The translations under genes were made by a program, and so were the position numbers. DNA of 64,000 nucleotides from Vasconcelosia minhoensis LEGE 07310 (GTDB lineage: Bacteria > Cyanobacteriota > Cyanobacteriia > Phormidesmidales > Phormidesmidaceae), in assembly GCF_015207255.1 (NCBI RefSeq), contig NZ_JADEXG010000010.1:1-64000 (forward strand), given 5' to 3'. A model generated the notes under the pieces. The model worked only from the letters and a program-made list of their open reading frames with translations. It had not been told where the DNA came from and ran no database searches. The number at the start of each line of letters is the position of its first letter. The first letter of the stretch is position 1. Of the stretch, positions 1 through 7,404 are shown one piece after another.

Positions 1-124
1 GCAAGGTCGGGATCATCAGCACGCCGAACCAGCCTACATACAGGCGGTTCTCGGTGCTTGTGACCCACTGACAAAACTGCTCCCACAGTGAAGCGCTGCT
101 GCGCTGCTGTAGTGTCGTTGTCAT
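1..124 (-). CDS. psbA: Photosystem II D1 protein, N-terminal part (runs off the window)
   Basis: Reading the minus strand from the ATG at 124 gives 41 codons of the D1 N-terminus: it opens [17 protein letters not shown] and continues with the near-invariant stretch [15 protein letters not shown] at the edge. D1 is the reaction-centre core subunit that carries the Mn cluster ligands and the QB site in the thylakoid membrane. Only the stromal N-terminus and the beginning of the first helix are inside the window, so the residues that separate D1 isoforms (such as position 130) cannot be seen. It lies 78 bp downstream of tilS on the same strand. Cyanobacteria usually carry several psbA copies; which one this is cannot be told. 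Confidence 0.95.
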   Translation of the reverse strand, partial: MTTTLQQRSSASLWEQFCQWVTSTENRLYVGWFGVLMIPTL

Positions 125-202
125 AATATGGATGATTCCGTTGTTAGTTTTCAGATACAGATAAGCAAGGTAAAGAAAATTTGCTCAGCTGTATGAGTAA
201 TA

Positions 203-1240
203 TTATCTCAATTGCTTAGTTTTGTAAAGTTTTCTCGCATCGTCTTCAGATGGCACCAGCCAGATACTCCCCTGGCGCACGATCGCGATCGCGCCTCCTG
301 GAAACGGATCGGTCTGGCTGCCGTTAGGGCTGTTGGCTAGGGCGCTGAGCTTTTCGACCTGGTCAAAGCTGGGCGATTGGTTTAGAGCCGCTTGTAACAG
401 CCGGCGACAGAGGCGGCGTCTGAGGGCCAGAGGGGCCTGCTGGAGTACCGACTGGCTCATCTCCCAGGCCGATGGCTGGGTATGGGGGGTCACGGCTCGC
501 TCGTACCAGCCATCGGTTTCAGCGTCTAGATAGGCCACTTCGGCGGTGACGATCTCTGCGGTCTGGGCCAGGGCTCGCTCAGCCTGCGGGTTGAAATGCT
601 GGCGGATATAGGGCAGCAGCTCCCGGCGCAGGCGGTTGCGGCGAAAGCCCAGGTCCTCATTGCTGCTGTCTGTCCAGATTGGCAGGCCTTGCTCCTGGCA
701 GAAGCAGCCGGTTTCCTGGCGGGTGAAGGCGAGCAGCGGGCGCACTAGGGTCAGATGGGGCGCAGTTGGACTCAGCGATCGCGTCCAGGTCAGGGACTGG
801 AGGCCATCTAGACCGCTGCCGCGAATCAGGTTATAGAGCGTAGTTTCGGCCCGGTCGCTGGCGGTGTGGCCGGTAACGATAGTGCTGTAGCCGTGCTGCT
901 GAGCTAGGGCCTCAAAGGTCTGATAGCGCCAACGTCGGGCGGCTGCTTCGCTAGCGGGCGGCACCTTAGCAGTCTCAACCCAAACCGGCAGCTGCCATTG
1001 TTGCGCCAGGCCGACGACATGGGCCGCGTTGGCGGCTGAGTCCGGGCGCCAGCCGTGGTCGCCATGGACGATCGCTAGCCGCCAGCCCCAGTGCGGCTGC
1101 AGGCCCATCAGGAGCTGTGCCAGGCAGAGCGAGTCCTGCCCGCCGGAGACGGCTATTAGGATCGAGCTTTGACGGGGCAGCAGTGCCCGTGTTTTCAGCT
1201 GTCGATGCAGTCGGGCCTGGAGCGGATGCCAAGGTTTCAT
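203..1240 (-). CDS. tilS: tRNA(Ile)-lysidine synthetase TilS
   Basis: TilS uses ATP and lysine to convert C34 of the CAU anticodon of tRNA-Ile2 to lysidine, so that it reads AUA and is charged with isoleucine. The PP-loop motif SGGQDS is at residues 32-37, followed by the DHGWRPDSAANA segment and GHTASDRAET, all standard for the N-terminal ATP-pyrophosphatase domain. At 345 residues it matches the shorter cyanobacterial form, with only a small substrate-binding extension. ATG at 1240 is used; the next gene (minC) is divergent with a 137-bp gap. psbA follows on the same strand. The protein is essential in most bacteria. Confidence 0.93.
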   Translation of the reverse strand: MKPWHPLQARLHRQLKTRALLPRQSSILIAVSGGQDSLCLAQLLMGLQPHWGWRLAIVHGDHGWRPDSAANAAHVVGLAQQWQLPVWVETAKVPPASEAAARRWRYQTFEALAQQHGYSTIVTGHTASDRAETTLYNLIRGSGLDGLQSLTWTRSLSPTAPHLTLVRPLLAFTRQETGCFCQEQGLPIWTDSSNEDLGFRRNRLRRELLPYIRQHFNPQAERALAQTAEIVTAEVAYLDAETDGWYERAVTPHTQPSAWEMSQSVLQQAPLALRRRLCRRLLQAALNQSPSFDQVEKLSALANSPNGSQTDPFPGGAIAIVRQGSIWLVPSEDDARKLYKTKQLR

Positions 1241-1377
1241 TACGCTGGTTTGCTGAACCCTTTAAACCAGGGGTAGATTGGCCTGATAGGGATTGACAAT
1301 GGCCCGTGTGTCCGCCAATCATTAATCCCTAAGGTCAATAGTGATCTAATATGTCAAAGTTCGCTGCCTGACAGACG

Positions 1378-2403
1378 ATGACCGCTGGGAATCGGCCGAT
1401 GATTTCAGACTCCTCTTATTATATGCAGATCGGAAATACTGGGCACACCAGGGATACTGGGGATGCCGCTGCGGATGCCAACGGGAATAGATTAGAGGTG
1501 GGTGCTGGCGATCAAATCTACCACGGCGTATCGGCTGAATCGGCTGAATTGATAGATGACGGGGAGCCCATCGATATCGAGGCGACAGAGGATTTCATCT
1601 TGGAAATTGAGTCCAATTTGGATGACGCTGAGTCGCCAGAGACGAAATCTGAGAACAATCCCAATCTTCAGGTGCAGTTTAAGAGCGATCGCGGTCGGCT
1701 GCTTCTCCTCCTGCCCCCCGACCCCGATAATAGCCGCAACCCGGTCAATAGTGAGGAGCTGAGGCACCAGCTGAGACAGCGACTGGACGCCAGCGAGCGG
1801 TTTCTCCAGCCCCATACGCCGGTGCATATGATTGCCCGCGATCGTCTGCTCGACAGCCGCCAGATTCAAGATATCGACGACATGCTCGGAACGGCTAATC
1901 TGCCGCTGAAGCGAATCTACACCAGCCGTCGACAGACGGCAGTAGCGGCGGCAACGGCGGGCTATTCGGTCGAGCAGCAGACTGCCCTATCCTACCTGGG
2001 CCAAACCCAGACGCCCTCCGGCCAGGTTTTAGAAGAGCCGCTGTACCTACAGTACACGCTGCGGTCTGGGGTAGAAGTGCGACATTCCGGCACGATTATT
2101 ATCCTCGGCGATACCAACCCGGGCAGCTCAATTGTCGCAGAGGGCGATATCTTTGTCTGGGGAAGGCTGCGTGGCGTTGCCCATGCGGGCTCTGGCGGCA
2201 ATATCGACTGCCGGATCATGGCCCTGTATATGCAGCCTACCCAGCTGCGAATTGCCGATAAGGTTGCTCGCTCCCCCGAACAGCCCCCCGCCCAGTATCG
2301 GCCAGAGGTCGCCTATGTTGGCCCTGAAGGAATTCGCATTGCCGTTGCTGACGAATTTGCCCAGGTATACCTGAACGCGCCGATGGCGCAAGATAATGCA
2401 TAG
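1378..2403 (+). CDS. minC: Septum site-determining protein MinC
   Basis: MinC is the FtsZ antagonist of the Min system; with MinD it blocks Z-ring assembly away from mid-cell. The C-terminal right-handed beta-helix domain is clear at roughly residues 225-320: SGVEVRHSGTIIILGDTNPG followed by VAEGDIFVWGRLRGVAHAG, the typical Gly-rich turns. The first ~95 residues are acidic and low in recognisable fold; cyanobacterial MinC proteins often have such a tail. ATG 1378 is taken, but ATG 1399 in the same frame is an alternative. It is followed after 3 bp by minD and then minE, giving the classical minCDE operon. Confidence 0.93.
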   Translation: MTAGNRPMISDSSYYMQIGNTGHTRDTGDAAADANGNRLEVGAGDQIYHGVSAESAELIDDGEPIDIEATEDFILEIESNLDDAESPETKSENNPNLQVQFKSDRGRLLLLLPPDPDNSRNPVNSEELRHQLRQRLDASERFLQPHTPVHMIARDRLLDSRQIQDIDDMLGTANLPLKRIYTSRRQTAVAAATAGYSVEQQTALSYLGQTQTPSGQVLEEPLYLQYTLRSGVEVRHSGTIIILGDTNPGSSIVAEGDIFVWGRLRGVAHAGSGGNIDCRIMALYMQPTQLRIADKVARSPEQPPAQYRPEVAYVGPEGIRIAVADEFAQVYLNAPMAQDNA

Positions 2404-2406
2404 ACC

Positions 2407-3204
2407 ATGAGCCGTATTATTGTCATGACCTCCGGTAAAGGAGGCGTTGGTAAAACGACCTGCACCGCTAACCTAGGGATGGCCCTGGCCAAGTCGGGCC
2501 AGCGCGTTGCCGTAATCGATGCCGATTTCGGTCTGCGTAACCTGGATCTGCTGCTGGGGTTAGAAAATCGGATTGTCTACACGGCGATCGATGTCTTAGC
2601 GGGTGAATGTCGGCTCGACCAGGCGCTGGTTAAGGATAAGCGGCAGCCCAACCTAGCGCTGCTGCCGGCGGCTCAAAACCGCTCTAAGGAGTCGATTAAG
2701 CCCGAGCAAATGCAGCGACTGGTGAAGGCCCTAACCAAGGTCTATAACTTTATTTTAATTGATAGCCCCGCCGGGATTGAGATGGGATTCCGCAACGCGA
2801 TCGCGCCCGCCCGCGAAGCGATCATCGTTACCACGCCGGAGATTTCTGCCGTTCGAGACGCCGACCGGGTGATTGGGCTGCTTGAGGCGAACGACATTAA
2901 AGCTGTGCGGCTGATTATTAACCGCTTGAGACCCGCTATGGTAGAAGCTGGGCAGATGATGTCCGTAAAAGATGTCCAAGGTATTCTGTCGATTCCGCTC
3001 TTAGGCGTCATCCCCGACGACGAGCAGGTAATCGTGTCTACCAATAAAGGCGAACCGCTAATTCTAGAGGAAAAGCTTTCTCTGGCAGGAATGGCCTTCG
3101 CCAACGTCACCCTGCGCCTCCAGGGTGAAAAAGTGCCCCTAATGGATCTGAGCGCGCCGCCAGAGGGTTTCTTGACCCGTCTGAAGCGGCTGTTTGATCC
3201 CTAG
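2407..3204 (+). CDS. minD: Septum site-determining protein MinD (ATPase)
   Basis: MinD is the membrane-bound ATPase that recruits MinC and is stimulated by MinE. The deviant Walker A motif SGKGGVGKTT is at residues 9-18, the Walker A' Asp lies in VIDADFGLRNLDLLLG, and IDSPAGIEMGF is the switch region. The C-terminal segment GFLTRLKRLFDP is the amphipathic membrane-targeting helix. 265 residues is the usual length. The start lies 3 bp after the minC stop, so translational coupling is likely; minE follows after 33 bp. Confidence 0.97.
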   Translation: MSRIIVMTSGKGGVGKTTCTANLGMALAKSGQRVAVIDADFGLRNLDLLLGLENRIVYTAIDVLAGECRLDQALVKDKRQPNLALLPAAQNRSKESIKPEQMQRLVKALTKVYNFILIDSPAGIEMGFRNAIAPAREAIIVTTPEISAVRDADRVIGLLEANDIKAVRLIINRLRPAMVEAGQMMSVKDVQGILSIPLLGVIPDDEQVIVSTNKGEPLILEEKLSLAGMAFANVTLRLQGEKVPLMDLSAPPEGFLTRLKRLFDP

Positions 3205-3237
3205 ACTCCGGTGACACTCCCTAACCCATGAGCTTTC

Positions 3238-3693
3238 ATGACAATTCCCGTAATTAGCGATCTGATCGACCGGCTCTTTAGTGGTCGCACGCAGCACAGC
3301 CGTGACGACGTCAAGCGCCGATTGCAGATCGTCCTAGCCCACGACCGGCTTGACCTGGATCCGCAGACGCTCGAACGCATGCGTCAGGAAATTATACAGG
3401 TCGTCTCGCGCTATGTTGAAATCGATTTTGAAACGCTGGAATTCTCCCTGGAAACCGACCAGCGTGTCACGGCTCTGATTGCCAACGTGCCGATTCGGCG
3501 GATGCGGCCCCCAAATACGGCTCCCGACAGGCCGATCGATGCCGAATTAGAGGCGGCTGATATTGAGCTCGATCTGAGTGACGGCGACATTCTGCTTCGT
3601 GATGAAACTGAAGAACCGACGCCGACGCTGCCACGGAGCAAAGAATTCGTTGTGATCGATGATCCCGACGGTCGCCACGATAAGGCGTTTTAG
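3238..3693 (+). CDS. minE: Cell division topological specificity factor MinE, long form
   Basis: MinE binds MinD, triggers its ATP hydrolysis and drives Min oscillation. Residues 1-90 read as MinE: an N-terminal membrane helix (ISDLIDRLF), the MinD-binding stretch KRRLQIVLAHDR, and the dimerisation part ending NVPIRR. At 151 residues it is much longer than the familiar ~90-110. The extra ~55 residues are acidic and proline-containing (runs such as DIELDLSDGDILLRDETEE) and resemble no MinE domain I know. ATG 3238 is used; an ATG at 3228 is out of frame. The stop shares the 4-base overlap TTAG (3690-3693) with the convergent methyltransferase gene. Confidence 0.93.
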   Translation: MTIPVISDLIDRLFSGRTQHSRDDVKRRLQIVLAHDRLDLDPQTLERMRQEIIQVVSRYVEIDFETLEFSLETDQRVTALIANVPIRRMRPPNTAPDRPIDAELEAADIELDLSDGDILLRDETEEPTPTLPRSKEFVVIDDPDGRHDKAF

Positions 3694-4175
3694 TCGCTGT
3701 GTTGGCGGATGTACTCATAGATGGCGATCGCGGCTGCCGTGTGGACGTTGAGCGAGGCGACCTGACCAAACTGGGGAATTGCGATCGCGTCGTCACAGCA
3801 TTGTTCTAGCTCAGGTGGAATTCCAGTCAGCTCTCGCCCCAGCAGCAGCACCGATTTTTGCCTAAATTCATAGGCGGGCAGGTCATGCTGTCCTCGCGGA
3901 CTCAGCCCCACCAAACGATAGCCGCGAGCTTTTTGCGCTATGAGCCAGCTCGCCAGCTGCTCGGGCGGGCAGGTCGCCAGCGGCTGCCAGCGCTGAGCCG
4001 AGACGGCAACCTGGCGGAACGTCCAGGATTCGGCCATCGCCAGATCGGGCAGTACCAGGCACTCGAGCCGAAAAACTTCCGCCGTCCGACAGAGCCCGCC
4101 CAGGTTCAGCGAATTTTGTACTAGGCTGGCGCAGACAATCAGCCCGTGGCGTGGTAGATGATCGGAGAAAGTCAT
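3690..4175 (-). CDS. TrmH/SpoU family RNA 2'-O-methyltransferase
   Basis: This 161-residue protein is a single-domain SPOUT (trefoil-knot) methyltransferase that would transfer a methyl group from S-adenosylmethionine to a ribose 2'-OH. Motif 1 is [12 protein letters not shown] (Asn and Arg of the SpoU family), motif 2 is [11 protein letters not shown], motif 3 is [23 protein letters not shown]. The size resembles TrmL-like enzymes, but the substrate (tRNA or rRNA position) cannot be decided from sequence. It is convergent with minE, sharing the stop region, and divergent from acylphosphatase with only 14 bp between starts. Confidence 0.88.
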   Translation of the reverse strand: MTFSDHLPRHGLIVCASLVQNSLNLGGLCRTAEVFRLECLVLPDLAMAESWTFRQVAVSAQRWQPLATCPPEQLASWLIAQKARGYRLVGLSPRGQHDLPAYEFRQKSVLLLGRELTGIPPELEQCCDDAIAIPQFGQVASLNVHTAAAIAIYEYIRQHSD

Positions 4176-4189
4176 GGGGAGAGCGACAG

Positions 4190-4462
4190 ATGCAGCGAGT
4201 TAAGCTGACGGTTCATGGGCGGGTGCAGGGCGTCGGGTATCGCTACCACACGCAACAACAGGCGCAGCAGCTGGGTCTGGTAGGCTATGTGCAGAACCAG
4301 TCCGACGGCACGGTAGAAATTGTCGCCGAAGGAGATGCAGCGGCGATTCAGCAGCTGCTGAGCTGGACACAGCAGGGGCCGCCAGCGGCCCGGGTTGAGC
4401 GGGTGGAGTCAGAAGCACTCGCGGCGGGGCAGCCTTTTAGCGCGTTTGAAATTTCGAAATAG
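4190..4462 (+). CDS. acyP: Acylphosphatase
   Basis: Small (~90 residue) enzyme that hydrolyses acyl phosphates such as carbamoyl phosphate. The signature [12 protein letters not shown] contains the phosphate loop and catalytic Arg, and [17 protein letters not shown] contains the catalytic Asn. ATG 4190 is preferred over the longer in-frame start at 4151 because the protein then begins right at the family N-terminus ([10 protein letters not shown]), a GGGGAG ribosome-binding site lies just upstream, and the long form would run into the divergent methyltransferase gene. Confidence 0.92.
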   Translation: MQRVKLTVHGRVQGVGYRYHTQQQAQQLGLVGYVQNQSDGTVEIVAEGDAAAIQQLLSWTQQGPPAARVERVESEALAAGQPFSAFEISK

Positions 4463-4510
4463 CAAATTTGGAATGGGTATCTTGAGGTAGATGTCTTCGG
4501 GTACCTTACT

Positions 4511-4900
4511 ATGTCTGCCACAGCCATTTTGCGCTTTGTCCTGATTGGGCTGTCGCGTTCGTCGCGATCGTCGTCTGGCAGAGCTATAACTGCCGGGTGA
4601 CGCTGCCAATCGCTACCGCAACGCCTATACTCAGATCGACGTGCAGTTCCAGCGCCGCTAGACCGGATTCCCAACCTGGTGGAGACTGCCAAAGGCTACA
4701 TGCAGCACGAGCGCGAAACGCTAGCGGCGTTGATCAATGCGCGAAATCAGGCGGTGAGCCCCAAGCTCAAGCAGTCGCGGGTCGATGCCTGCGCCCATAT
4801 GGTTTTGGTAGACCAGCAGGGGACTGACCGGGAAGCCGAGCTGCTGCGGGCGATCCTGATTGCCCTGGGCTACCCGATGCCGCCTTTTCTCAAAGTCCTT
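4511..4900 (+). pseudogene. Decayed lemA fused to the tail of an M48 peptidase gene
   Basis: The reading frame is broken but protein-like pieces occur in the right order. MSATAIL..FVLIG starts at 4511; AVAFVAIVVWQSYN follows in another frame from 4549; NRYRNAYTQIDVQFQRR is at 4608-4658 in a third frame and ends in TAG; DRIPNLVETAKGYM continues from 4661. The break at 4659 fits loss of one base from the Tyr codon of the LemA motif QRRYDLIPNL. These are the N-terminal membrane segment and first helix of LemA. From 4757 the text switches to SPKLKQ...HMVLVDQQGTDREAELLRAI...MPPFL, which I recognise as the C-terminal region of cyanobacterial M48-type peptidases, a family often encoded next to lemA. 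The simplest reading is one large internal deletion joining two neighbours plus at least three frameshifts. Confidence 0.75.
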
Positions 4901-4909
4901 GCCTATAAC

Positions 4910-5497
4910 TTATTCCCGTGCCGTTTGGAGCTTCCAAATCAGGCTAGAAGCAGAGTTGGTGGTGATATGGGCGATCACCGGCACCAGCAGGTTCCCAGTC
5001 ATGAGCGCACTCAGCGCCAGAATCAGGCCGATACCTGAGGCCCAAACGACGTAGGGCCACTGCCGCCAGCCGGTCATGTGCAATACGCCGAAGCATAGGC
5101 TCGACACGATGACGCCCGTTGCATTCAAACCAATTGCAGGCAGCATCACACCGCGAAATAGCAGCTCCTCACTCAGGCCAGGCAGGAGTCCCATCCAAAG
5201 CGCGTCAGCGGGCAGTAAGGGAGCTAGGACAAACCTGAGATAGAAGTCAGCGCTGCGCCGGTAGGCTGGCCAGATTTGGTAGACTGCGGCACTCGCTAGA
5301 GAAATGCCTGCACCGACGGCTAGGCCCAACGCGATCGCAATCGGCTGCACCACCAGCGGCAGCTGCACCGTGCTGTCAAACAGCAGCCACAGTCGAGCAA
5401 TCACCAACAGCACGATCGCCGTCACTGCCATCGCTACCAGCAGCTGCACCCGGCTCAGCGGCTCAATTTCGGGACTCTGGGAGGGGGGTTGGTTCAC
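4910..5497 (-). CDS. CPBP family intramembrane glutamic endopeptidase
   Basis: A 195-residue polytopic membrane protein of the CAAX-protease/bacteriocin-processing (CPBP, Abi) family. Motif 1 is SEELLFRG (paired Glu plus Arg), motif 2 is FGVLH, motif 3 is IAHITTNS (His and Asn), so the putative active site is intact. The first ~60 residues hold two hydrophobic segments. The substrate is unknown; family members in cyanobacteria are common and mostly uncharacterised. It ends 10 bp from the M48 peptidase remnant on the other strand. Confidence 0.87.
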   Translation of the reverse strand: MNQPPSQSPEIEPLSRVQLLVAMAVTAIVLLVIARLWLLFDSTVQLPLVVQPIAIALGLAVGAGISLASAAVYQIWPAYRRSADFYLRFVLAPLLPADALWMGLLPGLSEELLFRGVMLPAIGLNATGVIVSSLCFGVLHMTGWRQWPYVVWASGIGLILALSALMTGNLLVPVIAHITTNSASSLIWKLQTARE

Positions 5498-6017
5498 AGC
5501 GGACCTACAAGAACGGCGTTTGGAAGCTGCTCATATTTTATACGTCCGGCTCTAGCCCTGGTGACGGGGAATCAACTGGCAGGGCCGCTTGAGCTGAGAC
5601 CCGACCTGAATTTAGGCCCAAAGCCGTGTTTTCACAAAATCTTCATTGACTATTTTTGTCGCCCGATTTTATATCAGCAATGAGTATATTGTAGAAGACT
5701 GAATCTCTAGTGATTAAGTCAACATTTACATTCATAAGGTTTTCATGATTCATCGCATTTGGGAAGGTTCATCTGCCAGTTTGTACGGACAACTTACTTT
5801 TGGGTAGAGACGTTGTTGCCCGTATTTTCCTATTTTTAGTACTTCGGGCTCTTCGGCTCTACAGCCATCAACTTTTTTAGCTGTTATTTTAATTCGAGCG
5901 CCGGGTTCCTTTATTAGTAGGGGATAGCGCCGCCTTCGTTTACTCAGTCATTTTCTGAAATTGCGAAATTAGCTCTGTTCCCTCAGTGTTTAACCCTCTA
6001 GGAAGCAAGTTTTGAAT
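5498..6017. other. Gene-poor stretch between CPBP protease and small conserved gene
   Basis: About 520 bases with no supportable coding region: the open frames here are short and contain no recognisable protein text. The part from about 5600 is visibly richer in A and T than the flanks. It contains one good promoter-like sequence (5646-5674). I see no tRNA-like or known small-RNA motif in it. Confidence 0.5.
5646..5674 (+). promoter_or_regulatory. Sigma-70-type promoter candidate
   Basis: TTGACT at 5646-5651, 17 bases, then TTATAT at 5669-5674. A start near 5681 would leave a leader of more than 300 bases before the gene at 6018, or drive an unannotated small RNA. Based on box match and spacing only. 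Confidence 0.4.
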
Positions 6018-6299
6018 ATGGCTGGCTCGACTAAAACAAACAATCCGCTTTCAGCAGAAGTTGGCCTCTACGAATGCGAGGTTCGATTAAAAGTTCGAAT
6101 CATCGAAGAGCGGCAGCAGGTGATGGAGAATCAGGACGAGCTGCTGCCCCTGCTGCTGGACGCCCTGAGCTACGGCAGCGACGAATATCTGGAAACCCTA
6201 GACAGTCAGGTCGCCATAAAACAAATGGATGAGGTGCAGGCGACGCCAGAGATGAGACGGCAGCTAATCCGCCTGCGCAACTCGAAATCCCTACTGTAG
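6018..6299 (+). CDS. Small conserved cyanobacterial protein of unknown function
   Basis: A 93-residue soluble protein beginning MAGSTKTNNPLSAEVG, with a charged middle (CEVRLKVRIIEERQQ) and a C-terminal MRRQLIRLRN. I recall similar ~90-residue proteins in many cyanobacteria but know no function. ATG 6018 is given; a TTG at 6012 in the same frame is better spaced (6 bases) from the AGGAAG at 6000-6005 and could be the true start. tRNA-Glu follows on the same strand. Confidence 0.72.
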   Translation: MAGSTKTNNPLSAEVGLYECEVRLKVRIIEERQQVMENQDELLPLLLDALSYGSDEYLETLDSQVAIKQMDEVQATPEMRRQLIRLRNSKSLL

Positions 6300-6337
6300 G
6301 CCTCATCTGGAGTTCGCCGGAAAAAACTGCTCCAGGT

Positions 6338-6367
6338 TTGACAGGTTTTCCAATTAGCCGCTATATT
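6338..6367 (+). promoter_or_regulatory. Promoter of tRNA-Glu
   Basis: A consensus TTGACA at 6338-6343, 18 bases, then TATATT at 6362-6367. The expected start (about 6374) is some 14 bases before the mature tRNA at 6388, as is usual for a tRNA gene. Confidence 0.65.
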
Positions 6368-6387
6368 GGTTAAGGTCAAAAGCCTAT

Positions 6388-6460
6388 GCCCCCATCGTCT
6401 AGAGGCCTAGGACACCTCCCTTTCACGGAGGCGACGGGGATTCGAATTCCCCTGGGGGTA
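6388..6460 (+). tRNA. tRNA-Glu (UUC anticodon)
   Basis: A 73-base cloverleaf. The acceptor arm GCCCCCA pairs with TGGGGGT at the 3' end, followed by the discriminator A. The anticodon loop is CTTTCAC with anticodon TTC between CCTCC/GGAGG stems; the T-arm is GGGGA TTCGAAT TCCCC. CCA is not encoded. Besides translation, Glu-tRNA is the donor for 5-aminolevulinate and so for chlorophyll and phycobilin synthesis in cyanobacteria. Confidence 0.97.
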
Positions 6461-6537
6461 TTGATTAAAAGAGCTGCACCCATCAGCCTCAATCTAGATA
6501 ATGACTAGATAGTGACCCCACTGTGAAAATTATTTCA

Positions 6538-7128
6538 CTAGGCTGGGCTGAACTGCGCGATCGCGTGCTGCCGGATGGCCACTAGATTTTCCGTCAGGTT
6601 GTGGCAGAGGTGCCGCTCGATCAGCTTGGCTGGCATCGCTCGCGGTGGCTGGACCACCAGGTCGTAGGAGAGCCGGGTGGCGGACAGGCCGCCTACCTCT
6701 GCTGGCGAAAGCCGCCAGGCCCCGTCGAAAGCTTTGAAGTCGCCGCTGACCAGCGAGAAGCTGAGCTCCTTTGGGAAAGACTCGGACATATCAATCACGA
6801 CGCGGGCGCAGAACTTGATGTTCAAAAAGCACTGGGCGCCAATTTGCTCCAGCCGGATGCCGCCCTCCGGGTGGGGCAGTCGGCGGCTGGTGGTTAAGTT
6901 GGGAATGAAGTCGGCCAGCCGATCGTAGTCGGTCAGCACCTGCCAAACCTGCTCCAGCGGCTGAGGAATGGTGATAGCCGCCAAAATTCGCCGCTGCCGG
7001 GCGGGTAGCTTTTCCGTCGTGATATCGACCCGGTCCAGGATGGCGGGATCGATGCCTAAATACTCAGCCGTCAGGGCCTCAGCTGGGGGCTGAGGGGTTA
7101 GGTCTTCAGGAGCGGAGTTTGGAACCAT
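6538..7128 (-). CDS. SRPBCC (START-like/cyclase-dehydrase) family protein
   Basis: A 196-residue protein with a helix-grip fold. The typical text is AITIPQPLEQVWQVLTDYDRLADFIPNL (residues about 50-78), then LEQIGAQCFLNIKF and the C-terminal helix around residues 165-190. Proteins of this family bind hydrophobic ligands; COQ10-like and polyketide-cyclase-like members look the same at this level, so no ligand can be assigned. An AGGTG ribosome-binding site precedes the ATG at 7128. It is divergent from the HerA-like gene. Confidence 0.85.
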   Translation of the reverse strand: MVPNSAPEDLTPQPPAEALTAEYLGIDPAILDRVDITTEKLPARQRRILAAITIPQPLEQVWQVLTDYDRLADFIPNLTTSRRLPHPEGGIRLEQIGAQCFLNIKFCARVVIDMSESFPKELSFSLVSGDFKAFDGAWRLSPAEVGGLSATRLSYDLVVQPPRAMPAKLIERHLCHNLTENLVAIRQHAIAQFSPA

Positions 7129-7404
7129 AACACACCTGCTATGCCATTCGTAGAGCCGTTGGTAGACTCCTTGGATTGAGTAGACCCTGAATGAGGAGTT
7201 CAGCTCACTATTCTAGCGGATGACTGAAGCTTCCCCAAGTCATCTTGCTACAGTGTGCCCCGCTAAAGTCACAAGACCGCAGCGATATCAGTATCAGGCG
7301 GACTCAATATCAGGCAGGCTCGAGGCGAACGAATAGTAAATTTGTATGCTGTTACCCTTCAGAACCTGCTATAACCTTCAAAAGGCAGCGCTGTAAAACG
7401 TCCT

